64,000 bases of DNA, from NCBI GenBank assembly GCA_963750965.1, contig CAVVSK010000016.1, positions 124,001-188,000 of the forward strand. The letters are read 5' to 3'. Shown in pieces: positions 52,371 through 61,550 of this stretch. The notes under the pieces were generated by a model that saw only the letters and a list, made by a program, of their open reading frames with translations, had not been told where the DNA came from and did no database searches. Within the stretch, counting starts at the first letter, position 1. Every line of letters starts with the position of its first letter. A program made the position numbers and the translations under genes. The DNA comes from CANKHA01 sp963750965. GTDB taxonomy: Bacteria; Pseudomonadota; Alphaproteobacteria; Rhizobiales; Xanthobacteraceae.

Positions 52371-53744
52371 TCAGCCCTTGTTATCGATCGCGATGACGCC
52401 GATCCCGTTATCGTTGCGAACGTCGACGCCATAGATCCCTGACAATTCCGCCACGCGGTCAATGACGCGGCTGGCGATGGCGCCGGTCGCGAGCATCGGG
52501 CGACCGCGTTGTCCCAGCGATGCACCGAAGCCCTGTTCGATGGGATAGATCCGGATCTCGGCGGCAGCGCCATTTCTGAACTCGCACGTCACTGCGATAT
52601 TCTCCCAAAAGCCGGCTTGGGCAATATGGCCTTTGCTGCCGCCGCCGGTGCGGGCGTCGAGAAAATCGCTCGGGGTGGCGTCGTGACCAAGCCCGAAGCG
52701 CGCGTAGGCTTCCGCCGGAAAGCTGCGCACGCTTTCGTTCTGAAAGATGAAGTTGCCGACTGAGTAAAAGATGGGCTTGCCCTGGTAGATCTCGATGCCG
52801 AGCGGGGTATGCGAGCCGTGTCCGACAAATATGTCGGCGCCCGCATCAATACACTGCCGCGCGAAGGCGGGCACAAAATCCGCCGGCTCCTTGAGATCGA
52901 TCTTGGTGGCAGCGGACACGACGCTTTTGTACGAGAACTGGTGGCTATGGAAGCTGACCAGTACCCAATCGGCTTGCCGCCTTGCTTCCCTGATCCAACG
53001 CAGGTTGTCCTCGACGTCGGCAACATCCGCGCTGCTGGTCGCGCCGAATGCGCCGGCCTTAACCACCCGTGTGCCAAACATTTGCAGTTCGCCACTGGCT
53101 TCATCAGGCGCCTCCGCATCGGAGTAAAAGTGCGTGCGGTTGCGCTTGCGGGTCTGCTCGAAGCCGAGAGACTCGGATATCCCCTGCAAGGCTCGGAATG
53201 CCGCTTCGTCAACAGTATAGGTCGTCTCTGAATTGAGCGGATTGATGCCGGGCCGCCCCCGCATGTCAGGCCGCTGCGGGCTCGCCGCATTCCAGGGGCG
53301 GTAGGTTGCTGTCGTCGCGATCAGTGCCACGCGGCCGGCCGGAGTGTCGAGATAGCCTGGCCGCCGCGCTTCTGCCAGGTTCTGCCCGCTGCCGGCGAAC
53401 ATAATGCCCGCCTGTTCCAGATGCCGGACTGTGGCCATCAACCCGCCTTCGCCGTAATCGTAGGCATGATTGTTAGCGGTCGACACCATGTTGACGCCGA
53501 GCCAGGACAGATCGGAGAGCAGTTCCGGAGGGGTTGTCATGTAGGTGCCGCGCGTGACGCCCGGCGTGCCTTCGTCCGGCCGCCGCACGACGGACTCCAG
53601 GTTGACGAAGCCCGCATCGCATCCCTGGAACAGGTCGCGCAAAGCTAGAAATGCAGGCTCGCCGAAGACCGAGAGCCGCCGCGTCAGCATGCAATCGCCG
53701 GCAAGCGCGATGCGAAAATTTCCCTTAGCAGCATCGTAGGTCAT
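52371..53744 (-). CDS. CapA-family metallophosphoesterase-like protein
   Basis: CapA-type proteins (PGA_cap domain) have a calcineurin-like fold. ATG 53744 with TGAGGAAA upstream is preferred to a TTG at 53762. 457 residues: FRIALAGDCMLTRRLSVFG, FVNLESVVRRPDEGTPGV, VNMVSTANNHAYDYGEGGL, DWVLVSFHSHQFSYKSV, FVGHGSHTPLGIEIYQGKP and IFYSVGNFIF, i.e. all family blocks, with metal-binding D, N and H retained. It has no signal peptide, so it is probably cytoplasmic and catabolic rather than capsule-forming. It follows the enolase-family gene directly. Confidence 0.85.
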   Translation of the reverse strand: MTYDAAKGNFRIALAGDCMLTRRLSVFGEPAFLALRDLFQGCDAGFVNLESVVRRPDEGTPGVTRGTYMTTPPELLSDLSWLGVNMVSTANNHAYDYGEGGLMATVRHLEQAGIMFAGSGQNLAEARRPGYLDTPAGRVALIATTATYRPWNAASPQRPDMRGRPGINPLNSETTYTVDEAAFRALQGISESLGFEQTRKRNRTHFYSDAEAPDEASGELQMFGTRVVKAGAFGATSSADVADVEDNLRWIREARRQADWVLVSFHSHQFSYKSVVSAATKIDLKEPADFVPAFARQCIDAGADIFVGHGSHTPLGIEIYQGKPIFYSVGNFIFQNESVRSFPAEAYARFGLGHDATPSDFLDARTGGGSKGHIAQAGFWENIAVTCEFRNGAAAEIRIYPIEQGFGASLGQRGRPMLATGAIASRVIDRVAELSGIYGVDVRNDNGIGVIAIDNKG

Positions 53745-53758
53745 CGGCGGCGATTTCC

Positions 53759-54922
53759 TCAAAAGGCGAAAGTTTTCAGCTTTGCGTGATCGATCTCGGC
53801 GCCAAATCCCGGTGCGTCTGTCGGCGTGAGCGTGCCGTCACGGAAGTGGAACTCCCCGGCAAAGGCGTCGTCGGTGAGCTTATCGAAAAAGTGCGTCTCG
53901 GCGGGATAGGGCTCCAGCCACGGCAGCGCCGCCCTGAAATGCATACGCGACAGCGATCCGATCCGGCTCTCGGAGTCGGTGCCGATCACCACCGGCAGGC
54001 CCGCCGCCTCTGCCAGCGCCGCGATCTTCAGCGATTGCGTGAAGCCGGTGCGGCGAAGCTTGATGCTGATGGCGCCCACCGCACCGAGCCGGATGTGAAG
54101 CTGAACGTCCTCGAGTGACTGCAGGCATTGATCGCCGAGCAGCGGGAGCGGCAGGTGTGGCGCGAAAGCGGCTTGCCGAAGCGGATCGGAAAATTTGCAG
54201 GGTTCCTCGATAAAGGTGGCGTTGTAGTCAGCGACCCGCGCCAGGATTGTCCGCGCCTCGCCTTCGGTATAGCTGCCGTTGCCATCGACATAGAGGAAGG
54301 CGTCATCACCGAGCGCCTTACGCACGTCTTCGACCAGTCGCACGTCCTCCATGCTGCGCTTCCAGGTCTTCAGCTTCATCGAATTGTAGCCGCGCTCGTC
54401 GTGATGGCGCTGCGCGTCCGCAACCATCGCCTCGCGCGTCGTCTTGCCGTGGACGAGCCAGGTCAACGGCACCGCCTTTGGCTTGGCGGCGCCGAGCATG
54501 CGCCAGACCGGCTGCTTCAGAATCTTGCCCTTGAGGTCCCAGAGCGCGACGTCGATCAGCGACTTGGCCGAGCGGCAGAATTTGATTTGGCCGATGGCGG
54601 CGAGTGCTGTGAGATGGGCGAGGGGATCGAGTCCGACCAGCAGCGGCTTGAACAGGGTCTCGATCGTATAGGCGAGTATGGTGGCGTCTTCGCCGCTCTG
54701 CTCGGGCCGGCAGACTGCCTCGGCGATACCTTCCTGGCCATTGTCGGCGACGATGCGCAGGATGACGTATTCACCGCAGCTCTCGCTCACCGAGCGGAAA
54801 TTGACCGTGCCCCCGTAAGGCAGCCGCAATTTGTGGACGATGACTTCCTTGATCTTCAGGTCGCTCGATCCGGTGTCGGGCAGGTCCTGCCGTGCGGGCG
54901 ATGGCCGGGCCATGGGCGGCAT
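53759..54922 (-). CDS. enolase-superfamily (MLE subgroup-like) dehydratase/racemase/isomerase
   Basis: 387 residues. The N-terminal lid has IKEVIVHKLRLPYGGTVNFR. The barrel shows K-x-K in YNSMKLKTWKR, metal ligands in FLYVDGNGSYTEGEA (Asp), NATFIEEPCKF (Glu) and LPLLGDQCLQSLED (Asp), and the second catalytic Lys in AISIKLRRTGF. This pattern is the muconate-lactonising subgroup, which includes cycloisomerases, dipeptide epimerases and N-succinylamino-acid racemases. AAGGA directly precedes the ATG. Function within the operon is unknown; substrate is likely what the ABC importer brings in. Confidence 0.85.
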   Translation of the reverse strand: MPPMARPSPARQDLPDTGSSDLKIKEVIVHKLRLPYGGTVNFRSVSESCGEYVILRIVADNGQEGIAEAVCRPEQSGEDATILAYTIETLFKPLLVGLDPLAHLTALAAIGQIKFCRSAKSLIDVALWDLKGKILKQPVWRMLGAAKPKAVPLTWLVHGKTTREAMVADAQRHHDERGYNSMKLKTWKRSMEDVRLVEDVRKALGDDAFLYVDGNGSYTEGEARTILARVADYNATFIEEPCKFSDPLRQAAFAPHLPLPLLGDQCLQSLEDVQLHIRLGAVGAISIKLRRTGFTQSLKIAALAEAAGLPVVIGTDSESRIGSLSRMHFRAALPWLEPYPAETHFFDKLTDDAFAGEFHFRDGTLTPTDAPGFGAEIDHAKLKTFAF

Positions 54923-54927
54923 TCCTT

Positions 54928-56685
54928 TCAGTCTTCTTTCTCGCGCGTGAAACGATCGAGCAACAGCAGTATCATGACAAGAGCGAGCTGAATAAGCGAG
55001 GTGGCCGCCAGTGTCCCCATGTCGGCTGTCTCATAATAGTGCAACAGCGTGACGGTCAGCGTCTCGATGTCGTCGCGATAGAGCAGCAGCGGGATGGTGA
55101 GGTCGCGCGCCGCAATCGCGAAGACGATCACGAAGGCGGCGAAGGCGCCGCGGCGCAGCAGTGGGGCAAGAATATGCCGGACGGTGCGCAGCCAGGAGCC
55201 GCCATGCACGCGGGAGGATTCCTCGAGTTCCGGGCTGATCTGGTGCACCGCCGATTGCATGGTCGCGGCCCCGAGCGGCAGGCCTTTGACGATGAAACCG
55301 ATGATGATGACCAGCGCGGTGCCGTAGAGGTTGAACGGCTGTGGCGGCAGCGCCCAGGCCCAGAGCAACGCCAGGCCCATCACCACACCGGGCAAGGTCC
55401 AGGGCGCCCAGGCCATCAGCTCAAGCACATAACCGAGCCAGTGCCGCGTGCGCACCCGGATATAGCCGACGAGGCCGCCGATCACGACCACGGCGGAGGC
55501 GGCGATAGTGGCGTAGATGATGGTGTTCTTCAGGCCGTTCATCGCGCGGCCGTTGTTCAGCACGTTCGTCCAGTTCTTCAGCGTCACATATTGCCAGCCG
55601 TACAGACCGAAGATCTCGAAGAAGGAGTTGAACACGATCTGGCCGATCGGGATCACCACCGCCAGCAGGAAATAGACGACGAACAGCGCGAAGATGCTCC
55701 AGCGCAGCGGATTGGGAAGCCGAAGCTTGGTCGGCCGGTAGCCTTTGCCGGTCACGACGGTGTAGCGGCGGCCTCCGAGCTTTTGCCACTGCACGACAAG
55801 CAGCGCGAAGGTCACCACGATCAGAATGACCGAAAGCGCCGTCGCCGCGCCGTATTCCGGCGGATGGCGGTAGGACAGCATGCGGTAGATTTCGTTGGCG
55901 AAGACATAGACGCCGCCGGGATTGCCGAACAGCAGCGGGTTTTCGAACGACTCCAGCCCCTGGATGAAGACCAGGAGCGAAATGCTGAGGATCGCGGGCG
56001 CCAGCATGGGGAAGGTGATGGTGGTCATCACCTTGAGCTTGCTCGCGCCGCTCGTGGTCGCGGCCTCCTCGTAGGACGCGTCCATTTGCTTGAAGAATCC
56101 GACCAGCATCAGAAACATGAAGGAAATCGTATTCAGCGAAGCATGGAAGATGAGACCGCCCCAGCCGTAGAGGTTGATGATCGGCCCCTGGGCACCGAAA
56201 AACTGCTGCGCCAGCTGGTTGATCACGCCGTTCTGCGGGTTGCCCAGCATCAGCCAGCCGAACGCGGTCAGCAGGTCGGGGATGAAGAACGGGATCGGGA
56301 TCATCCACGCCATCATCCCGGCGTAGGGAACGTTGGTGCGCGCCACCGCCCAGGCGAACAGCAGCGCGAAGAACAGCCCGATGGTCAGCCGCGAGGCGGA
56401 ATAGACCACGCTGTTGAACAGGATCGGCAGCAGGTCCCAGGAGCCAAGCCAGACCTTGTAATTGGCGAGTGTGAAGCTGCCGAGCCGGCCCGGCTGCCCG
56501 GTGAAGAAGCTGGACGTCAGCAATACCGCGAACGGGTAGAGCACGAGCACGGCGAGCAGGAACGCGAGCAGGGCATAGAATACAACCGGCTTGATGCCCA
56601 GGCGCGCCACCAACGGTGTCCGGAGCACGCCGACGCCGCCGGTGGCGTGCGCCCGCGATGGCGCTGCGGCCCCGGCGACGCTCAT
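54928..56685 (-). CDS. ABC transporter permease, Fe3+/AfuB type, two fused domains
   Basis: 585 residues with about twelve membrane helices and two permease (BPD_transp_1) units, each with an EAA-like loop (SYEEAATTSGASKLKVMTTI in the first; ELEESSRVHGGSWLRTVRHI in the second). The fused two-domain form is typical of iron(III), 2-aminoethylphosphonate and related importers. It overlaps the ATPase gene by ATGA. Confidence 0.9.
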   Translation of the reverse strand: MSVAGAAAPSRAHATGGVGVLRTPLVARLGIKPVVFYALLAFLLAVLVLYPFAVLLTSSFFTGQPGRLGSFTLANYKVWLGSWDLLPILFNSVVYSASRLTIGLFFALLFAWAVARTNVPYAGMMAWMIPIPFFIPDLLTAFGWLMLGNPQNGVINQLAQQFFGAQGPIINLYGWGGLIFHASLNTISFMFLMLVGFFKQMDASYEEAATTSGASKLKVMTTITFPMLAPAILSISLLVFIQGLESFENPLLFGNPGGVYVFANEIYRMLSYRHPPEYGAATALSVILIVVTFALLVVQWQKLGGRRYTVVTGKGYRPTKLRLPNPLRWSIFALFVVYFLLAVVIPIGQIVFNSFFEIFGLYGWQYVTLKNWTNVLNNGRAMNGLKNTIIYATIAASAVVVIGGLVGYIRVRTRHWLGYVLELMAWAPWTLPGVVMGLALLWAWALPPQPFNLYGTALVIIIGFIVKGLPLGAATMQSAVHQISPELEESSRVHGGSWLRTVRHILAPLLRRGAFAAFVIVFAIAARDLTIPLLLYRDDIETLTVTLLHYYETADMGTLAATSLIQLALVMILLLLDRFTREKED

Positions 56686-57839
56686 TGCGAGCTCGGGCGG
56701 TACAGGACCATATCCTCCGGCGCGATCGACAGCACCACCTCCGCGCCCGCGCCGACCGTCACATCGGTCGAGGATTCGACCTTTAGCGACGTGGCCTCAT
56801 TGATTGCCACCAGATATTCGGCGCGATTGCCGACATAGGCGCGCCCGAGCACGCGGCCCGGCAATTGCACGGCTTGCGCGGATTTCATGGCGGTTCTGGC
56901 GTCGCTTGCGATGGCGATCTTCTCCGGACGCACGAACAGGCTGGCCGCGGGTGCGGCTTTGCCGTTCGTCATCGCCGTCGCCTTGCGCGCGGGCTCCGTC
57001 CGGATTGAGCGGGCCGGGAGGTGGATCTCGATCGTGCCGGCGCCGGAGGGCAGAGCAAGCCTTGCGCCGGACACCTGCCAGTCGACGCCGCTTGCGACGT
57101 CGATCATGTTGCCCTTGCCGATGAACTGGGCGACGAAACGGGTCGTCGGATGCTCGTAGACTTCGGTCGGCGTGCCGATCTGCTCGATCTCGCCGTGATT
57201 CATCACCACCAGATGATCCGACAGCGTGAGCGCTTCCTCCTGATCGTGCGTCACGTAAACCGCAGTGAGCCCGATCCGCTGCTGCATGATCCGCAGCTCG
57301 AAGCGCATCTGCTCGCGCAATTTGGCGTCGAGATTGGACAAAGGCTCGTCGAGCAGCAGCAAAGCGGGCTCGAACACCAGCGCCCGCGCCAGCGCGACGC
57401 GCTGTTGCTGGCCGCCCGAAAGCTGGGTCGATGGCTTGTCGCCGAGCCCGCCAAGCCCGACGAGATCGAGCACCTTCTCGACCAGCGCTTTTTGCTGCGC
57501 GCGGTCCACGTGCCGCATGCGCAGCGGATAGGCGATGTTCTCGGCCACCGTCATGTGCGGCCAGATCGCGTAGGACTGGAACACCATGCCGAGGCCGCGC
57601 ATCTCGGCCGGCACGTCGATGCCGCGCGCCCGGTCGTAGACCGTGCGATCCCCGATGCGGATGCTGCCGCCGCTCGGCTCCTCGAGCCCGGCGATCATGC
57701 GCAACGTCGTGGTTTTGCCGCAACCGGAGGGACCGAGGAGCGTCAACAGCTCGCCGTCGGCCGCCGTGAGCGTCGCGCCGTCGACGGCCACCAGCGGCCC
57801 GAAATTCTTGGAGAGGTTGTCGAGCGCGATGTCTGGCAC
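56682..57839 (-). CDS. ABC transporter ATP-binding protein, Fe3+/PotA-like
   Basis: 385 residues: Walker A LLGPSGCGKTTTLRMIAGLE, Q-loop MVFQSYAIWPHMTV, signature LSGGQQQRVALARAL, Walker B LLLLDEPLSNLD, H-loop VYVTHDQEEALTLSDHL, then a C-terminal TOBE-type domain (LFVRPEKIAIASDAR). It begins 16 bases after the binding-protein gene. Confidence 0.92.
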   Translation of the reverse strand: MPDIALDNLSKNFGPLVAVDGATLTAADGELLTLLGPSGCGKTTTLRMIAGLEEPSGGSIRIGDRTVYDRARGIDVPAEMRGLGMVFQSYAIWPHMTVAENIAYPLRMRHVDRAQQKALVEKVLDLVGLGGLGDKPSTQLSGGQQQRVALARALVFEPALLLLDEPLSNLDAKLREQMRFELRIMQQRIGLTAVYVTHDQEEALTLSDHLVVMNHGEIEQIGTPTEVYEHPTTRFVAQFIGKGNMIDVASGVDWQVSGARLALPSGAGTIEIHLPARSIRTEPARKATAMTNGKAAPAASLFVRPEKIAIASDARTAMKSAQAVQLPGRVLGRAYVGNRAEYLVAINEATSLKVESSTDVTVGAGAEVVLSIAPEDMVLYRPSSQ

Positions 57840-57855
57840 GAACTGTTCCTCGGCG

Positions 57856-58956
57856 TCAGCGGATGCCGAATACCTTCTCCATCTCCTTGAAGAAGAAGTT
57901 CGGCTGGTCGAGTTGCTCGTCGGGGATGCGCGGCATCAGTTGAACCCCGGCGAGGCTCATCTCCGGTATCCGCGCCGTGACGGCGGGGTGAGGTATCGGC
58001 CGGCCCTGATCGCTCCACAGCTGCATCTGCTCCACTTCGTAGAGCCAGGTGATGAAGACCTTGGCGGCGTTCGGGTTCGGCGCGCCGTTGATGAGCGCGA
58101 TCGAGGAGGGGGTCCAAGCCAGCCCCTCCTTCGGAACGACCCAGGCCAGCGGTGCGCCCTTGGGCAAACCGTCGAAGAAGTCGCCGCGGCCGGAGAAGCC
58201 GATGGCGAACTGGCCGCGGACCACGGCGTCGCGGACAACGTTGGAGCCGCCCGACAGGATGAACGGTTCGACGGTGGATTTGAACTTCACGATGTAGTCG
58301 GCGCCCAGCCCCGGCGTGTTTTGGATGCCGAGCATGTGCCAGGCACCGCCTCCCGACGAACGCGGGTCGCGGATTGCCACCTTGCCTTTGAACTTCGGAT
58401 TGATGACGTCCCAATAGGAACTGATCTCCTTCGGATCGACAAGGTTGGGGTTGACCACCAGGCCCTGCGCGCTGACATGCGTCGGCCACCAGTAGCCCGC
58501 CGGCTCAATGACGAAGGCTTCCCGGCTGATGCGGTCAAGCTCGGGCGCCGGCGGCTTCCATTTGGCGAGGGCGTTGAGCCTATGCAGCTCCAGCATGTAC
58601 TGGTCGTTGCCCTCGAAGATGTCGATCACCACCCGGCCGACGGAGATCTCGGTGCGGATGCGGTCGACCAGCTTGCGCAGCTCGGACGTCAGTGGCTTGA
58701 TCTTGATGCCGAACCGCTTCTCGAATTTTTCCTGGCCGCCCTTCTGCAGAAAGTCGCGGGTCGTGGTGCCGGAATAGAGATTGACACTGCCCTCTTTCAG
58801 CGCGGCATTGATGACGGCGGGGCCGAGCGCCTTGGCAACGGGGTCATCGGCGAACTCCGCCGGCAGTTGGCCTTGCGCGGTCGCGGGCATGACGAGCCAG
58901 CCCGTAAGCAAAACGGCGGCAACAGTCGCAGATGCGGCAGACATGATCCTGAGCAT
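57856..58956 (-). CDS. ABC transporter periplasmic solute-binding protein, Fe3+-type family
   Basis: Signal peptide (AAVLLTGWLVMPATAQG), 366 residues. The fold of the iron-type (SBP family with GSVNLYSGTTTRDFLQKGGQ, FEKRFGIKIKPL) is followed by PNLVDPKEISSYWDVINPKF, KGKVAIRDPRSSGGGAWHML and INGAPNPNAAKVFITWLY. The typical iron-binding Tyr pair is not evident, so the ligand may be an organic anion. First gene of the operon, with GGGAGGATC upstream. Confidence 0.88.
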   Translation of the reverse strand: MLRIMSAASATVAAVLLTGWLVMPATAQGQLPAEFADDPVAKALGPAVINAALKEGSVNLYSGTTTRDFLQKGGQEKFEKRFGIKIKPLTSELRKLVDRIRTEISVGRVVIDIFEGNDQYMLELHRLNALAKWKPPAPELDRISREAFVIEPAGYWWPTHVSAQGLVVNPNLVDPKEISSYWDVINPKFKGKVAIRDPRSSGGGAWHMLGIQNTPGLGADYIVKFKSTVEPFILSGGSNVVRDAVVRGQFAIGFSGRGDFFDGLPKGAPLAWVVPKEGLAWTPSSIALINGAPNPNAAKVFITWLYEVEQMQLWSDQGRPIPHPAVTARIPEMSLAGVQLMPRIPDEQLDQPNFFFKEMEKVFGIR

Positions 58957-59144
58957 GAGATCCTCCCGCCGTGCTCTTACGGCAACTGGTGAGGATCTTT
59001 ATTCTTCGGTGCCCTCACTCGCTAAGAATTAAAACAGAAATGAAATGGCGCCGCCAGTCCCCATGTATCTGGACTGGAGTGGTGCAGTTGAAGCAAGATT
59101 GACGAAGAGAAGGTGCTGCCAATGCGCGAATGTGACCAAGTTGA

Positions 59145-59172
59145 TTGACAATTTGCGAGCCGCAAATACGCT
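59145..59172 (+). promoter_or_regulatory. putative promoter with operator palindrome between -35 and -10
   Basis: TTGACA (59145-59150) is followed after 16 bases by TACGCT (59167-59172). The spacer holds the inverted repeat ATTTGCG-AGC-CGCAAAT (59151-59167), so a bound repressor would cover the promoter. It lies 68 bases before the TTT-family gene and could also affect the divergent ABC operon. The rest of the 283-base gap (58957-59239) has nothing else visible. Confidence 0.5.
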
Positions 59173-59239
59173 TTCAATAATGTTGAAAAATGGCTGTGGG
59201 CGGCAGAAGCCGTTCCTGTCAGAATGAGGAGGAAAATCG

Positions 59240-60271
59240 ATGTTGAGGAGCATGTTGCGAAAGCTGTCACTCGCGGTAGTTGCCTCCGGCCTGTTGCTAT
59301 CTCCGAGTTTTGCCCAAGAGGAGTTCTACCGCGGCAAAAGCATAAAGCTTGTGGTCGGCGGGTCTCCAACAGGCGGGTATAATCTGAATGCGCGGACTCT
59401 TGCGCGGCATATGCCAAAGCATATCCCCGGAAACCCCAATATTATTGTCGTAAACATGCCCGCGGGTAACGGTATCGCGGCTACAAATCATTTGTACAAT
59501 ATCGCCGAGAAAGACGGAACGGTGTTCGGTTTGTTCAACCGCTATACCGTTCTACTTCCCATACTCGGCAACGAGCAGGCGAGATACAAATCCGAGGAGT
59601 TCAATTGGCTCGGCACCACAGCGAGCTATACGGATAACGCTTATCTCTTTGTCGTCCGGGCCAAGCTTCCGCAAACGGATGTCGAGGCGATGCGAAAGGC
59701 TAATCCGCCTCTGAACGTGGGAAATATTGGCGCCTCGCCAATCGAGGTTATCAACGAAGCGCTCGGGCTGAATTTGAAGATCATCCATGGCTACACGGGA
59801 GATAATCTCGACATCGCGTTCGAAAATGGCGAAGTAGACGGCCACACCATTGGCTATCAGACCTTGCTTGCGCGAAAGGCGTATTGGCTCGAGAAGAACA
59901 TCGCGCGCCCGATGATTCAGTTCGGGCGCACGGGCAGGCATCCCGCGTTGGCCGACGTGCCAACGGCACGCGAGCTCGCTAAGACCCCAGAACAACTCGC
60001 GATGATCGAATTCGTCGAGGCTCCTCTTATGATCGGGTACCCTTTCGCGCTGCCGCCCGGCGTCCCGGCAGATCGCGTTGCGATCATGCAAAAGGCTTTC
60101 CAAGACACAATGAACGATCCGGAATTTCAGGCCGAAATGATCAAACAAAAATTGGAGTTCACCCCGAAGGACGGAAAAACCATCGCGGAGTTAGTGGCCC
60201 AATTGGCAAAGACCCCAGAACCCGTCATCAAACGCTATAGGGCTCTCGTGGCTGACAGGTCCCCAGGCTGA
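59240..60271 (+). CDS. TTT-family (Bug/TctC-like) periplasmic solute-binding protein
   Basis: GAGGAGGAAAA precedes the ATG. 343 residues with a signal peptide (LAVVASGLLLSPSFAQEE), FYRGKSIKLVVGGSPTGGYN (the family's glycine-rich first strand), NPNIIVVNMPAGNGIAATNH and LNVGNIGASPIEVINEALG. Such proteins bind carboxylic acids for tripartite tricarboxylate transporters. No tctA or tctB gene is next to it. It starts the plus-strand cluster with the cupins and hydratase/lyase. Confidence 0.85.
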   Translation: MLRSMLRKLSLAVVASGLLLSPSFAQEEFYRGKSIKLVVGGSPTGGYNLNARTLARHMPKHIPGNPNIIVVNMPAGNGIAATNHLYNIAEKDGTVFGLFNRYTVLLPILGNEQARYKSEEFNWLGTTASYTDNAYLFVVRAKLPQTDVEAMRKANPPLNVGNIGASPIEVINEALGLNLKIIHGYTGDNLDIAFENGEVDGHTIGYQTLLARKAYWLEKNIARPMIQFGRTGRHPALADVPTARELAKTPEQLAMIEFVEAPLMIGYPFALPPGVPADRVAIMQKAFQDTMNDPEFQAEMIKQKLEFTPKDGKTIAELVAQLAKTPEPVIKRYRALVADRSPG

Positions 60272-60317
60272 GGGCTGCGCTACATGGGACGCCGCCGCAT
60301 CCTGGCGAGGTTATTTA

Positions 60318-61535
60318 ATGCATGACACGCCGACCCAAGTTCATTGGCATGAACCGACAGGAAGCGAGAAGGCTGGTTACGGGAAGTTCAAACGCCAGCC
60401 GCTGCCCTATGACCAGTTCATGGACGCCGAAGGCATCCCCGTTTATCGGGGCATCGGCGTCCGTCGGGTTCAGGATCTGCCACTCGCGCCATGGAAGCGG
60501 CTGGGAGGGCGGGGCAGTTACATCCAGCTTTACGGCACCGAAGGGCTATGGGGCAGTTACGTTGTGGAGGTGCCGGCGGCAGGCGCACTGAACGTCGAGC
60601 GCCATATGTACGAGAAATATGTCCTTGTTATCGAAGGTCGCGGTAGCACGGAGGTTTGGCAGGAAGGGCAAAGCAAGTCGCAAGCCTTCGAATGGCAGCC
60701 GTTTTCGATGTTCTCTATTCCGCTGAACGCCTCCCACCGGATCGTGAACGCCACGAATTCGCCAGCGTTGCTGTTGTGCGGCACGACCGCCCCGCCGATG
60801 ATGAACCTCGTGGACAGTCTGGAATTCGTGTTCAACTGCCCGTTCAATTTCACCAACCGGTATTCCGGCGCCGCCGACTTCTTCAAACCAAAAGATGATC
60901 TCGAGCCTGATCCGATTCGGGGACTCGCGATGCGGCGCACCAACTTCATGCCTGATATCCGGCTAGCCGAACTGCCGCTCGACAATAGGCGCTCGCCTGG
61001 ATACCGGCGCGTCGAGCCGAGTATGGCGGGCAGCCGCTTTTATGTCTGGCTCGCCGAGCATGAAACCGGCCGATATTCGAAGGCGCACAAGCACGCCTCG
61101 GCGGCGGTACTGATATGCATCAAGGGTAAAGGCTATACCTATACCTGGCCGGCGCTCCTCGGTCCGACCCCCTGGAAGGATGGCCATGCTGACAAAGTGC
61201 TTCGCCAGGATTACGAGCCGGTCGGAATGGTCTCCGCCGCGCCCATGAGCGGCGACTGGTTTCATCAGCACTTCGGGGTCAGTAAGGGCGGATTGCGCCT
61301 GATGGCTTGGCACGGCGCGAATAATCAGCGCGCCAACCGCGCTGGCGTCCCCGGCGAGCAACTGATGGATTATGGCGCGATCGATCTGAAGAAGGGTGGC
61401 AGCGCGATCCCTTATCATGAAGAGGATCCTTCCATCAGGAAGGGATTTGAAGAGACGCTGACAAAGGAAGGAACGGCTTCGCGCATGGAGCCCGAACTCT
61501 ACCTTGAGCCGAAAGAATACGCTGCCAGCGAATGA
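60318..61535 (+). CDS. bicupin domain protein, copy 1
   Basis: 405 residues, two cupin domains. N-terminal domain: WGSYVVEVPAAGALNVERHM and YVLVIEGRGSTEVWQEGQ with a His-containing second motif (PLNASHRIVN). C-terminal domain: GRYSKAHKHASAAVLICIKG (HxH metal ligands) and MSGDWFHQHFGVSKGG. The layout resembles gentisate-type dioxygenases but the catalytic family is not certain. Closely related to the next gene, which lies 15 bases downstream. Confidence 0.8.
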   Translation: MHDTPTQVHWHEPTGSEKAGYGKFKRQPLPYDQFMDAEGIPVYRGIGVRRVQDLPLAPWKRLGGRGSYIQLYGTEGLWGSYVVEVPAAGALNVERHMYEKYVLVIEGRGSTEVWQEGQSKSQAFEWQPFSMFSIPLNASHRIVNATNSPALLLCGTTAPPMMNLVDSLEFVFNCPFNFTNRYSGAADFFKPKDDLEPDPIRGLAMRRTNFMPDIRLAELPLDNRRSPGYRRVEPSMAGSRFYVWLAEHETGRYSKAHKHASAAVLICIKGKGYTYTWPALLGPTPWKDGHADKVLRQDYEPVGMVSAAPMSGDWFHQHFGVSKGGLRLMAWHGANNQRANRAGVPGEQLMDYGAIDLKKGGSAIPYHEEDPSIRKGFEETLTKEGTASRMEPELYLEPKEYAASE

Positions 61536-61550
61536 GCGAAGGAACAAAGG

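Noticed and set aside
55094..56838. Very long plus-strand ORF (648 codons) over the ABC permease region
   Set aside because: It is the antisense frame of a GC-rich permease gene; the product is full of His, Asp and Gln with no domain, whereas the minus strand reads a complete two-domain permease.
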